NCBI RefSeq assembly: GCF_019969725.1
Contig: NZ_JAHXYW010000001.1
Span: 248,001-312,000 of the forward strand
Source: Neobacillus bataviensis
GTDB taxonomy: Bacteria; Bacillota; Bacilli; Bacillales_B; DSM-18226
Direction of reading: 5' to 3'
Length of the DNA: 64,000 nucleotides
Shown in pieces: positions 7,175-16,085 of the stretch (the first letter of the stretch is position 1; every line of letters starts with the position of its first letter). Under the pieces are notes generated by a model, which saw only the letters and a program-made list of their open reading frames with translations, was not told the DNA's origin and ran no database searches. The position numbers and the translations under genes are program-made.

Positions 7175-8659
7175 ATGCAAAATTCTGCACGTAAATCTGA
7201 CGTTGTTGTACAATCCTCCTTACCAGAAAAAGAGCATTTAGAGCGTAAGCTTAAAACAAGACATTTAACGATGATCGCCATTGGCGGAACAATTGGAACC
7301 GGTCTGTTTTTAGCAAGTGGGACGACCATTCATGATGCCGGTCCTGGCGGTGCTTTAGCTGCTTATCTTATCGCAGGGATTATGGTTTATTTCTTAATGA
7401 CAAGCCTTGCAGAGATGGCTGCATTTATTCCTATTTCTGGTTCATTTAGTACATATACTGCCAGATTTGTCGACCCTGCTTTAGGTTTTGCTGTTGGTTG
7501 GAACTATTGGTATAACAACGCGATCATTCTTGCACTTGAATTGTCAGCTTCAGCTTTAATTATGAAATACTGGCTGCCGGATGTTCCAGGAATCGTCTGG
7601 AGTGCCCTATTCCTTGCCCTTATTTTTGGTCTTAATGTATTATCTGTAAAAGGCTATGGGGAATCAGAATTTTGGTTTTCCTTTATCAAAGTGGCAACTA
7701 TCATCATTTTTATCGCTGTCGGTTTATTGATGATTTTTGGAATTATGAATGGCCACACTGGCGGTTTTGACAACTTCACGAAAGGTGAGGCTCCATTTAA
7801 AGGAGGTCTAATGTCGATTTTCAGTGTCTTCATGGTTGTGGGATTTGCATTCCAAGGAACGGAAATGGTTGGGGTTGCAGCTGGGGAAAGTGAAAACCCA
7901 GAGAAAAATATCCCTAAAGCGATTAAGCAAATCTTCTGGCGCATTCTATTGTTTTATGTCTTAGCCATTTTCATTATTGGTGCATTAATCAGCTATAAGG
8001 ATCCGAATCTATTAGGCGGAGATCTTGATAATATTGCCGTTAGTCCGTTCACACTTGTATTTAAGCATGCAGGACTTGCATTTGCGGCGGCAGCTATGAA
8101 TGCTGTCATTCTTACTTCTGTATTATCTGCCGGAAACTCATCTCTATATGTTGGATCACGTGTTCTATGGGTATTGGCGGAGGAAGGTAAAGCTCCAGCC
8201 TTTTTGAAAAAAGTAAATAAAGGCGGCGTACCAGTAAATGCTTTATATATTACGACATTAGTTGGTATGCTTTGCTTCCTGACTTCCCTATTTGGTGACG
8301 GTACCGTTTATTCTTGGTTATTGAATGCGGCAGGCTTAGCTGGATATCTCTCTTGGTTAAGTATTTCCATCACTCATTTCCGCTTCCGAAAAGCCTTTGT
8401 CGCTCAAGGCAGAGATTTTAAGGAACTGCCATATTTAGCAAAATGGTTCCCATTAGGCCCAATTTTAGCAACAGTGTTATGTTTAATTGCCATGCTCGGA
8501 ACCAATTATGGAGCCTTTATCGGCGCTAAGATTGACTGGTATGGAATTGCTGTTTCCTATATTGGACTGCCACTATTTATATTGGGTTATTTAGGCTATA
8601 AAATAACTAAAAAGTCAAAAGTGGTACCATTAAAAGAAGCCGATTTTAGCAGAGAATAA
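7175..8659 (+). CDS. Amino acid permease, APC superfamily (LysP-like)
   Basis: A 494-residue secondary transporter with about 12 membrane segments. The first helix holds the APC signature IAIGGTIGTGLFLASG (residues 36-51), and the loop EMVGVAAGESENPEKNIPKAI is typical of the amino acid transporter branch. Length and sequence style are close to the lysine-specific permease LysP of E. coli, but substrate cannot be fixed from sequence. AAAGAGGTG lies 6 nt upstream of the ATG. It is likely transcribed alone or with the upstream RpiR gene, and it ends at a strong terminator. Confidence 0.87.
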   Translation: MQNSARKSDVVVQSSLPEKEHLERKLKTRHLTMIAIGGTIGTGLFLASGTTIHDAGPGGALAAYLIAGIMVYFLMTSLAEMAAFIPISGSFSTYTARFVDPALGFAVGWNYWYNNAIILALELSASALIMKYWLPDVPGIVWSALFLALIFGLNVLSVKGYGESEFWFSFIKVATIIIFIAVGLLMIFGIMNGHTGGFDNFTKGEAPFKGGLMSIFSVFMVVGFAFQGTEMVGVAAGESENPEKNIPKAIKQIFWRILLFYVLAIFIIGALISYKDPNLLGGDLDNIAVSPFTLVFKHAGLAFAAAAMNAVILTSVLSAGNSSLYVGSRVLWVLAEEGKAPAFLKKVNKGGVPVNALYITTLVGMLCFLTSLFGDGTVYSWLLNAAGLAGYLSWLSISITHFRFRKAFVAQGRDFKELPYLAKWFPLGPILATVLCLIAMLGTNYGAFIGAKIDWYGIAVSYIGLPLFILGYLGYKITKKSKVVPLKEADFSRE

Positions 8660-8671
8660 TTTTTAAAATCA

Positions 8672-8705
8672 AGCAGCCAGGCTATCAGCCTGGCTGTTTA
8701 CTTTT
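8672..8705. terminator. Terminator after the permease gene
   Basis: CAGCCAGGCT (8674-8683) and AGCCTGGCTG (8687-8696) form a perfect 10-bp stem with a 3-nt loop, followed by a T-rich tail. It overlaps the end of the convergent two-CxxC mini-gene. Confidence 0.85.
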
Positions 8706-8850
8706 TAAATCGATAAGCACGTCTTTCTGCGTATTCCGAGCAAGGAATACATACTTTTAAAGTTTCACCTTTATCATTGATATAGGTTCTAAGAGGTTTT
8801 ACCTTCCTTTTGCAAATGGCACATTTGTTATTGATTAAATATAAACACAA
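8698..8850 (-). CDS. Mini-protein with two CxxC pairs, putative zinc ribbon
   Basis: A 50-residue basic protein from a TTG start. It contains CAIC near residue 10 and CIPC near residue 33, about 20 residues apart, with Arg/Lys-rich flanks (KRKVKPLR, ERRAYRFKK). This is the pattern of a small zinc ribbon. AAGGTGA lies about 5 nt upstream of the start. The gene converges on the permease and shares its terminator region. It is short, so the support is the paired cysteine motifs, the basic tail and the ribosome site. A nucleic-acid-binding role is only inferred. Confidence 0.55.
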   Translation of the reverse strand: MCLYLINNKCAICKRKVKPLRTYINDKGETLKVCIPCSEYAERRAYRFKK

Positions 8851-8990
8851 TGGTTCACCTTCATTTAATTATTACTATTACTCTATTCTAGGATTTCATA
8901 TTTTCACCTAGACTGTTGCCCATATTTGTCCCCCCAATGTGGTTTCGGGCATAAAATGACACTACTAAAGATAAAAAGGGCGGGTGAGGT

Positions 8991-9557
8991 ATGGGATTAT
9001 TTATCAACAATCGGGAGCACCCTGAAGTGTTTAAAAATAAGCAAACTATTAATGAACCTAATCAAGCGTACTCGCGGAAGGATTATTTTACCGAGCTAAT
9101 TAATGAACTTAGAATGCAATCACAGCTTAATAAAGAGACCGAAGCCATTCATTGGAAAGAGGTTGACATTCAACTCCACGACCTAAGAGAAAATCATCAA
9201 TATCAAAAGGAATTTGAAAAGCAGATCATCCAATGCTTACAGACTATTAATGATAAGCAGCTTGAATTGCAAAAAGATTTGGCAGGAAAACTTACCGAAC
9301 AAGTAGAGTTTGAAGGGAGGGTTTTGCAGCGTTTAGATACACAGGAAGCCCTGATTGACAAAATGTCACGACAGCTAAACAATATTCGTTCCATCCTTTT
9401 TGAAAGGACGAATTATTTAGCGGCAAAAATTGAAGATGGCTATAAAGTAACTTCTTCTTATGTTTATAAACTAATGACTGGCTCTGAAAAACCATTAACC
9501 TTCTTTCTATTGAATAATAAGAAGGAAGAAGGTCAGAAGCAATCCGACCAGCAATAA
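8991..9557 (+). CDS. Coiled-coil protein of 188 residues, unknown function
   Basis: The protein is rich in Gln, Glu, Leu and Lys, with heptad-like helical segments from about residue 30 to 140 (for example LQKDLAGKLTEQVEF), and has no membrane segment or signal peptide. The C-terminal part has an aromatic stretch (YVYKLM, FFLLNN) and a charged tail. It ends at a bidirectional terminator and has no clear operon partner. The upstream GGGTGAGG is unusually close to the ATG, so the start is slightly uncertain. I do not recognise a family. A structural or spore-associated role is possible but unsupported. Confidence 0.65.
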   Translation: MGLFINNREHPEVFKNKQTINEPNQAYSRKDYFTELINELRMQSQLNKETEAIHWKEVDIQLHDLRENHQYQKEFEKQIIQCLQTINDKQLELQKDLAGKLTEQVEFEGRVLQRLDTQEALIDKMSRQLNNIRSILFERTNYLAAKIEDGYKVTSSYVYKLMTGSEKPLTFFLLNNKKEEGQKQSDQQ

Positions 9558-9573
9558 TCTTATATTTTATACG

Positions 9574-9611
9574 AAAAAAGTTCACGGCTGTTAATGACCG
9601 TGAACTTTTTT
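9574..9611. terminator. Bidirectional terminator between convergent genes
   Basis: AAAAAAGTTCACGG (9574-9587) and CCGTGAACTTTTTT (9598-9611) form a perfect stem with a 10-nt loop. It ends both the coiled-coil gene and the symporter operon. Confidence 0.9.
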
Positions 9612-9614
9612 GAT

Positions 9615-11090
9615 TTAGGCTACACTCTGATTCGGGTTATTTGCCGTTTTTGCTGATCTTGTAACCGCACTTACAACAAACGTAACGACAAGATTAATAA
9701 TAAGGGCAATAACTCCAACATTTAAGTCTTTTATAAATTGTGGCAGTGCAGGGAACAGTGTTCCAACCGTTGAAGCACTAATTGTAATGTAAGCAACTGT
9801 AAATACTCCTACTGCAATTCCTGCAAAGGCACCTGCCTTCGTCACAATGTTCTTTTTAGCTAAGCTGAATACTAATGCCGGGAATAGTTGAGTTACTAAG
9901 CTATATCCCATCAATAACAAAGTCACAAGAGTGTCGCCGCCTTTAAAAGTAAAATAAAGAGCGATGATTGCCACTGCAGGGACAAGATTTTTAGCAAGTT
10001 TTGAAATTTGCTGATCAGATGCCTTAGGAACAAATACCTTATATACATTTTTCGCAAGAAGAGTAGCTGCTGACATCATAATCATAGACCCAGGAACGAT
10101 GGCGGTTAATAAGCCGGCAGCACCGATTAAACCTACTACCCATGGATCAAACGTTTGCATCGAAAGCTTTAACAATGCTAGGTCACCAGCAGCACCTTCT
10201 AAACCTTTTACTTGAAGAATTGCCGCGAAGCCTACAAAAAATACAAATAATAACACTAACTGATACAGTGGCATGATAATGGCATTCTTCCGGAATACCT
10301 TTGCACTTTGGGCAGAATAAATCGAGCCGAAGGTATGAGGCCACATATAGAAGCCAAGTGCTGTTAATAGAACGGTAGAAATAAACCAAGAAACACTTAA
10401 ACCAGTAGCGGGCAGCGCAAGAAATCCCGGTTTTGCAGCTTCAATCGCTTCAAACATTGGCTGGAAGCCGCCATAATAATGGATCGGTAAATAGATTCCT
10501 AGGAATAAGACGACACCGAGAATCATTATATCCTTAATTACTGCTGTCCATGCCGAACCGTGAATCCCCGAAATCATCACGTATGCTGTAACAGCGATAA
10601 CACCGATCCAAATCGCAGCCGTTGATGAAATAGAACCGCCAGATGCTTCTGAAACAATAATTCCGAGTCCTTTTAATTGCAAGATAAGGTATGGAATAAG
10701 TGCGACAACACCTACTAGCGATACAAAAACTCCAAGAAATGGGCTTTTATATTTGCTGACAAAGAAATCGGATTGAGACATCAATTTGTTATCTTTCGCA
10801 TATTTCCAAATGGCAGGAAGCAGCCAATAAGACATGATATAAGCTAAACAGCCGTATCCTAAAATATAATATGTTGGGCCGCCTTTCCCGTATGCCCATC
10901 CACTTCCACCTAAGAAGGTAAAGGTCGTATAAATCTCACCAGCCATCAACAAGAAAACAAAGATGGTTCCGAAGCCGCGGCCTCCGACTGACCATTGCTC
11001 AAGGCTCATGTCCTTCCCCTTTTGGGCCTGGACACCAAGGAAGATCGATAACGCTAAAAATCCGAAAATAATAATTAATGCGGTATTCAT
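9615..11090 (-). CDS. yhjB: Sodium:solute symporter (YhjB-like)
   Basis: A 491-residue SSS-family transporter with about 13 membrane segments. It shows the family pattern near its start (VGGRGFGTIFVFLLMAGE) and a conserved GGSGWAYGKG region. It overlaps by one base (TAATG) with a small DUF3311 protein, the same pairing as YhjB-YhjC of B. subtilis, which is why the symbol is offered. It forms an operon with two M20 hydrolases upstream, so the likely cargo is their substrate, an N-acylated or N-carbamoylated amino acid or ureide, brought in with sodium. It is the last gene before the terminator. Confidence 0.85.
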   Translation of the reverse strand: MNTALIIIFGFLALSIFLGVQAQKGKDMSLEQWSVGGRGFGTIFVFLLMAGEIYTTFTFLGGSGWAYGKGGPTYYILGYGCLAYIMSYWLLPAIWKYAKDNKLMSQSDFFVSKYKSPFLGVFVSLVGVVALIPYLILQLKGLGIIVSEASGGSISSTAAIWIGVIAVTAYVMISGIHGSAWTAVIKDIMILGVVLFLGIYLPIHYYGGFQPMFEAIEAAKPGFLALPATGLSVSWFISTVLLTALGFYMWPHTFGSIYSAQSAKVFRKNAIIMPLYQLVLLFVFFVGFAAILQVKGLEGAAGDLALLKLSMQTFDPWVVGLIGAAGLLTAIVPGSMIMMSAATLLAKNVYKVFVPKASDQQISKLAKNLVPAVAIIALYFTFKGGDTLVTLLLMGYSLVTQLFPALVFSLAKKNIVTKAGAFAGIAVGVFTVAYITISASTVGTLFPALPQFIKDLNVGVIALIINLVVTFVVSAVTRSAKTANNPNQSVA

Positions 11091-11284
11091 TAAATCTCCT
11101 CCTTATTTTCCGGGTCCAATTTAAAAACAATCGCCATGATGCCAGAAGTTAGTACTACCCATAAAACGATATAAAATAGAACAAAAGGCATCCCGAAAAC
11201 ATAGGGAGTGACTTTATTGACGAAAGGTACGCCCCCAAGTAAACCAATGAACGGAATAAGTGCAAGAAGCTGATGAAATTTCAT
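11090..11284 (-). CDS. yhjC: DUF3311 membrane protein, symporter partner (YhjC-like)
   Basis: A 64-residue protein with two membrane segments (about 5-20 and 32-55) joined by a short loop with PYVFGMP, the pattern of the DUF3311 family. Such proteins sit directly upstream of SSS symporters and are thought to be small accessory subunits. Here the stop codon overlaps the start of the symporter gene by one base, so the two are translationally coupled. Confidence 0.85.
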   Translation of the reverse strand: MKFHQLLALIPFIGLLGGVPFVNKVTPYVFGMPFVLFYIVLWVVLTSGIMAIVFKLDPENKEEI

Positions 11285-11332
11285 AACCTAACCCCCATTT
11301 TTTTATATCTATTCTGCTTTGTTCTACAAACT

Positions 11333-12517
11333 TCACCCCAAAAATTTAAATGTTGCATTTAGGAATGTTTTCACACCGATTTCGAGTGCATCTTCATCAA
11401 TGGTGAAGCGTGCATGATGATGTGGATACGTAATTCCTTCCGCTTCATTTCCTGCTCCGACATAGAAATAACAGCCTGGAGCTTTTTCCATAAAGGCCGA
11501 GAAATCTTCACCGCCCATATTTGGTCTCATCATATCAAGGGCTTCTTCACCAAAAACTTCTCTAACAGTTTCTTCAATGACAGCAGTCACTTCGTTGTTA
11601 TTGATAACGGGACGATAGCCAAATTCATATTTAAAATCATAGGATCCTTCATGTGCTTCCGTGATCCCCTTTACGACACGTTCCATTTTTCCCGGAATCG
11701 ATTCACGCAGTTTAGGATCGAGGGTTCGAACCGTACCCCAAAGTGTAACAGCCCCTGGAATAACATTATGCGTGGTACCGCCGAGAATTTGGGTTACAGA
11801 AATAACTAGGCTATCAAGCGGATCCGTATTCCTTGAGACAATGTGCTGCAAATTGGTTACAACCTGGGCCGCAATCGCGATGGAATCGATTGTTTGATGC
11901 GGGAGGGCAGCATGTCCCCCTTTCCCCTTTACTGTAATCCAAAAAGTATCCGGAGCGGCCATCATTGGACCGTAAACCACGCCAACTTTGCCTATTTCCA
12001 TTGGGGACCACAGATGTGTTCCAATTACTAAATCGACCCCATCCATTACACCAGCATGAACCATTTCTTCAGCACCGCCAGGAAAAAGCTCTTCGGCATG
12101 CTGGAACAAGAAACGAACTTCCCCTTTAATTAGGTCCTTTAAACCTGAAAGTATTTTTGCTGTTCCCAAGAGCATTGCTGTATGCCCGTCATGTCCGCAT
12201 GCATGCATGACCCCTGGGTTTTGGGAAGCAAATTCAAATGTGTTCTCTTCCTGAATTGGAAGAGCATCCATGTCCGCTCGAATCGCAAGAGTTTTTCCCG
12301 GTTGAGTTCCAATCAAACGTGCCATGACACTTGTTTTTGTCGGCCTGGAAATTTCCAAGTTTCCAAAAGAATGTAATGTATCAAAAATAAATTGGGCCGT
12401 ATTTTCTTCATGAAATGAAACTTCCGGATTTTGATGTAAATGTCTTCTCCATGAAATGACCTGTTCCTTTAGATTACTTGCCAATTGATTTAGATTTGTT
12501 GAAGTACCTGTACTCAT
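11333..12517 (-). CDS. M20D-family N-acyl amino acid amidohydrolase
   Basis: A 394-residue metallopeptidase-fold amidohydrolase (HipO/AmaA-like). Metal-binding and catalytic motifs are present: MHACGHDGHTAM, the Glu pair in HAEELFPGG, the His in IGTHLWS, and a late HHHARF. These enzymes cleave N-acetyl, N-benzoyl or related acyl groups from amino acids in the cytoplasm. The ATG at 12517 is chosen because GGAG lies 8 nt upstream. A TTG 15 nt earlier overlaps the ribosome site. It starts 16 nt after the carbamoylase gene and is followed by the transporter genes, so it is the second step of one operon or a parallel specificity. Confidence 0.88.
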   Translation of the reverse strand: MSTGTSTNLNQLASNLKEQVISWRRHLHQNPEVSFHEENTAQFIFDTLHSFGNLEISRPTKTSVMARLIGTQPGKTLAIRADMDALPIQEENTFEFASQNPGVMHACGHDGHTAMLLGTAKILSGLKDLIKGEVRFLFQHAEELFPGGAEEMVHAGVMDGVDLVIGTHLWSPMEIGKVGVVYGPMMAAPDTFWITVKGKGGHAALPHQTIDSIAIAAQVVTNLQHIVSRNTDPLDSLVISVTQILGGTTHNVIPGAVTLWGTVRTLDPKLRESIPGKMERVVKGITEAHEGSYDFKYEFGYRPVINNNEVTAVIEETVREVFGEEALDMMRPNMGGEDFSAFMEKAPGCYFYVGAGNEAEGITYPHHHARFTIDEDALEIGVKTFLNATFKFLG

Positions 12518-12533
12518 TGAAATCATCTCCAAT

Positions 12534-13781
12534 TTATTTCATTGTTACATTAACTTTTTGGACAGCCAGTTTCAGAACTGTTTGATAGAGGACATTCGCT
12601 CCGTCTCTACAATCTTCTTTTGAGCTCCATTCAGCTGGATCGTGGCTTATTCCATTCTTTGAGCGAATGAAGATCATCCCCATTGGACATAAATCCATTA
12701 ATTGCATCCCGTCATGGCCCGCTCCACTAGGGAGAAATTGAACCTCAAGCCCAAGCGATTCAAATGCTTCGCTTGCAGCATTTTTGATCAAGTCAGAGCA
12801 TGGGGCAGGTGCAACCCGTTGCAGATCTTCAATGGTTAACTTAACACCTTGATTTTCACAGATCTTTGCAGCAGCTTTTCTTATTTGATATTCCACACCG
12901 TCGCGGACATTCTCATCAATATCCCGTAAATCTAAAGTGAATTCGACATGGCCAGGAATGATGTTGATTCCCCCTGGTAATACTTGAACTTGTCCAACAG
13001 TCCCCACTGTCGTTCCCGTTTTTGAAGCTTCCTCCTCAATCACTAACATCACTCTTGCTGCTGCTGTTAATGCATCATGCCTTATTGGCATTGGAGTCGC
13101 TCCTGCGTGGCCAACTTCCCCTTCAAAAGTGAACTTAAGCCACAACGGTCCAGCGAGTCCGGAAACGATCCCAGTTGAAAGGTTCTGACCTTCAAGGACT
13201 TTCCCCTGCTCTATATGAAGCTCCACATATGCTTTGACATCCCCAGGTTTACGGGCAGCTTTCGCAATTTCATCAGGGTTAAGACCACTGGAGACGAATG
13301 CTTCCGCTATTGAAATCCCCTGTTTATCTTTATTCAGCAGTTCCTCCTGTGTAAGGGTACCAGCGATTCCTCGGCTGCCAATCATACCAAAGCTGAACCT
13401 TGCTCCTTCTTCATCAGTAAATGCAATGACTTCAATTGGATGTTCTGTTTCAATCTCTTCATCATTCATCACTTGGAGTGCTTCAACAGCAGCCAGAACT
13501 CCCAATGGTCCATCGAAATTGCCTCCATTAAAGACTGAATCGACATGGGAGCCGGTCAGAACTACTGAAGCTTTCGGATTCAAACCTTCTTTTCTCCCAA
13601 TTAAGTTTCCAACTTCATCTTCCCGAACCATTAGTCCAGCTTCCTTCATAAAGGATGCAACCAGATTCTTGGCATCTCTTTCTTCCTGGGTAAAGGACAA
13701 ACGAGTAACTCCCCCAGATTCTGTTTTTCCAATTTCGCTTAGGAGCTGTAATCGGCTCCATAATCTTTCTGCATTTATCAA
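12534..13781 (-). CDS. M20-family N-carbamoyl-L-amino acid hydrolase or allantoate amidohydrolase
   Basis: A 415-residue zinc-dependent hydrolase of the hydantoinase/carbamoylase branch. Metal ligands can be seen in [31 protein letters not shown] and SGAGHDGMQ. This branch includes AmaB carbamoylases and allantoate amidohydrolases (PucF). The divergent PucR-type regulator makes a ureide plausible, and the N-acyl amidohydrolase next door makes a carbamoyl amino acid plausible. The start is TTG, 7 nt after GAAGGGG. It is the first gene of a four-gene operon ending with the symporter. Confidence 0.87.
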   Translation of the reverse strand: MINAERLWSRLQLLSEIGKTESGGVTRLSFTQEERDAKNLVASFMKEAGLMVREDEVGNLIGRKEGLNPKASVVLTGSHVDSVFNGGNFDGPLGVLAAVEALQVMNDEEIETEHPIEVIAFTDEEGARFSFGMIGSRGIAGTLTQEELLNKDKQGISIAEAFVSSGLNPDEIAKAARKPGDVKAYVELHIEQGKVLEGQNLSTGIVSGLAGPLWLKFTFEGEVGHAGATPMPIRHDALTAAARVMLVIEEEASKTGTTVGTVGQVQVLPGGINIIPGHVEFTLDLRDIDENVRDGVEYQIRKAAAKICENQGVKLTIEDLQRVAPAPCSDLIKNAASEAFESLGLEVQFLPSGAGHDGMQLMDLCPMGMIFIRSKNGISHDPAEWSSKEDCRDGANVLYQTVLKLAVQKVNVTMK

Positions 13782-13913
13782 GGCTCTACCCCTTCTGCCA
13801 ATTTCATAGTTTTATTGTGTTAATAGAATGGCGTGTATTTTTTATGTATTTATAATTATAAAACTTATCTGAATTTTTATAATGTTTTTTTGCACAAAAT
13901 TTCGAATAAACAA

Positions 13914-13931
13914 TTTGTGTAAAAACACAAA
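13914..13931. promoter_or_regulatory. Inverted repeat in the divergent PucR/carbamoylase promoter region
   Basis: TTTGTGT (13914-13920) and ACACAAA (13925-13931) form a perfect 7-bp inverted repeat in the middle of the very AT-rich 281-bp region between the divergent starts at 13781 and 14063. It is a candidate site for the PucR-type regulator; no binding is shown. Confidence 0.35.
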
Positions 13932-14062
13932 AATAAGCGTTAAATATCCCCTATTCCTTATTATACCTTATAAAAATCATACAATTACGAAAATTTTTTG
14001 TTAAAATAGATAATAGAAAGTAATTTTTTCATTATTTTAATAAATTAGATTTGAGGTGCATC

Positions 14063-15922
14063 ATGAAGGAAACACTTAGCCATCGACAGCTGCAATCATT
14101 AATTCATGTATCCAATGTTTTAAACTCTTCCTTGGATATCGATACTATTATAGATTCAATTATGGTTCAAACCGTCTCTGTTATCGATGCAGCCCATGGA
14201 GGTGTTTTATTTATCTATGATCCAAAAGAAGATGTGCTCATTCCAAAGTCTGACAGCAACTTTAAATCCGAAATATCAAATGTAAGACTAAAACCTGGTG
14301 AGTCGATGACAGGCCTCGCTTTCACTGCACAGAAATGCTTGATATTTCATAACAGGACGGAAGTGGAAAAGGCAACCGCTACTCTTTCCGAAAAGAACCT
14401 GGCACTAATGCTTAAAACAATACCGACAGTCCCTTATTCAACCATTTGCGCCCCTATCCTGTTAAAAGGGGATTGCATTGGAGTAATTACGCTTGATTCC
14501 TTTGATCCGTCGCTTCACTTTATTCCGGAGGATATTAATCTATTAACCGCAATTGCCCACCAGGCGGCCGTTGCCTTGGAAAAGGCCAGCCTCTACCGCG
14601 AGCAGGAAGAGACCGTAAGGCAGCTGGAATCATTAAATGACACTATTTCACAACAAAATGAGATGCTTTCCCGCTCGGTAGATGTCCATAATCAGCTGGC
14701 TAAACTAGTTTTAAACGGCGAAGGGCTTGATTCGATTATTTCCTATTTACATGTGACAACCGGTCACACGGTATTGCTGTTAGATGATCTGGGCGAGCTG
14801 ATCTATTCGTCATTTCAGAACACTCCGAGAAATATTGACTTATCCACGATAAAACAAATGGCACAGGATTCTATCAAGACACCTGGGACTTCCCGTTCTT
14901 TTCATGAAATAACCTTGAATGATGGGAATCAGTGTTTAACGGTGCTCCCAGTGGGGGCAATGCCGACCTTATATGGCTCACTTGTCATTGTTGCACCAGA
15001 AAAAATGCGCGAAGTGGATATTGCCGCATTGGAGCATGCTTGTACCGTTATTGCGCTCGAGTTAGTGAAAGAACAAGCCATTTTTGACGCTCAAGAACGA
15101 ATAAATGATCAATTTATCGACGTTCTCTTTTCCGGAAAAATGGACGACACGATTCTTCAAAAAACAAAACAGATGGATTTTGACCCTATGGGGGACTATA
15201 TGGCACTCATCATTCGTCTTGACGAATCCGATAATATCCCAAAACGGAACAGTATTATCCGCCATCTGGTCCAATTAGCCAACCGCGTATTTTTAAAAAA
15301 TTTCTTAAAGGGGATAGCTGCCAGGAATCACGATCAAATCGTCATCCTTTTAACTTTTCAACAAAAGGTGCCTGCTTCATATGCCCATCATCAGGTTAAA
15401 GAGCTCGTATCGAATTTCCAGCAGGAAATTCAATTAAAGAATTGGGGAACAACAGTTTCCATCGGGATCGGCCGGATTCATTCGAGTTTATTGAAGGTTA
15501 CCAAATCTCTGCAGGAAGCGGCGAAATGCCTGCAATTCCTGCGGAGCTTTAGAGGGAAAAACCAGGTTATCAGTTATAAAGATCTCGGTGTCCAAAGGCT
15601 TCTACTTCAAAATACTGAAGAAGAACTAACTGATTTTATCAGAGAGATTCTCGGTCCTTTAATGGAGTATGACCAATCCAGGAAAGGGGAACTCCTCCCT
15701 TCCCTATTTGCTTATCTTGAACACAATCAAAATGCTAAAGAAGCGGCAGAAGCCATTCATGTTCATACTAATACACTTATGTATCGCTTAAAGAGAATCG
15801 AAGACATACTGTCAACGGATTTTTCGGACAGCCAGCAATTTTTGAACATCCATCTGGCTGTAAACCTTTATCCGTTTTTGAAAGACAAACTGCAAGAAAA
15901 TAAGAACCATACCGTTCTATAA
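14063..15922 (+). CDS. PucR-family transcriptional regulator with GAF domain
   Basis: A 619-residue activator. An N-terminal GAF domain (about residues 20-175) is followed by a short coiled linker, a central domain and a C-terminal PucR-type helix-turn-helix (NQNAKEAAEAIHVHTNTLMYRLKRIEDIL, split here as a motif near residues 570-598). The helix-turn-helix helix contains HTNTLMYRLKRI, the family hallmark. The ATG at 14063 is preceded by GAGGTG. The gene is divergent from the carbamoylase operon and probably switches it on when the GAF domain binds a ligand. PucR of B. subtilis controls purine and ureide use, which supports a nitrogen-scavenging role here. Confidence 0.88.
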   Translation: MKETLSHRQLQSLIHVSNVLNSSLDIDTIIDSIMVQTVSVIDAAHGGVLFIYDPKEDVLIPKSDSNFKSEISNVRLKPGESMTGLAFTAQKCLIFHNRTEVEKATATLSEKNLALMLKTIPTVPYSTICAPILLKGDCIGVITLDSFDPSLHFIPEDINLLTAIAHQAAVALEKASLYREQEETVRQLESLNDTISQQNEMLSRSVDVHNQLAKLVLNGEGLDSIISYLHVTTGHTVLLLDDLGELIYSSFQNTPRNIDLSTIKQMAQDSIKTPGTSRSFHEITLNDGNQCLTVLPVGAMPTLYGSLVIVAPEKMREVDIAALEHACTVIALELVKEQAIFDAQERINDQFIDVLFSGKMDDTILQKTKQMDFDPMGDYMALIIRLDESDNIPKRNSIIRHLVQLANRVFLKNFLKGIAARNHDQIVILLTFQQKVPASYAHHQVKELVSNFQQEIQLKNWGTTVSIGIGRIHSSLLKVTKSLQEAAKCLQFLRSFRGKNQVISYKDLGVQRLLLQNTEEELTDFIREILGPLMEYDQSRKGELLPSLFAYLEHNQNAKEAAEAIHVHTNTLMYRLKRIEDILSTDFSDSQQFLNIHLAVNLYPFLKDKLQENKNHTVL

Positions 15923-15923
15923 A

Positions 15924-15958
15924 AAATGGGCGCACCAGTATTTTCTGGGCGCCCATTT
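15924..15958 (+). terminator. Terminator after the PucR-family gene
   Basis: AAATGGGCGC (15924-15933) pairs with GCGCCCATTT (15949-15958), with an additional inner CCAG/CTGG pairing. It directly follows the stop codon. Confidence 0.8.
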
Positions 15959-16043
15959 GTACTTTATACGACTGAAATAATAGGCTGGCTCAAAATCCCT
16001 CCCTATTATTATCCACCCGGTTTACCAGCGAACTAACCCAAGT

Positions 16044-16084
16044 AAAAAACCGTTCATGCCGATTGTATGCATGAACGGTTTTTT
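16044..16084 (-). terminator. Terminator after ppaC
   Basis: AACCGTTCATGC (16048-16059) and GCATGAACGGTT (16069-16080) form a long stem with A and T runs on both sides. It touches the stop codon of ppaC. Confidence 0.88.
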
Positions 16085-16085
16085 A

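Noticed and set aside
11414..11809. Plus-strand frame of 131 codons
   Set aside because: It is antisense to the M20 amidohydrolase gene and lacks a ribosome site.
13234..13809. Plus-strand frame of 191 codons
   Set aside because: It is antisense to the carbamoylase gene, whose metal-binding motifs are intact; Ser/Pro-rich composition is typical of a shadow frame.
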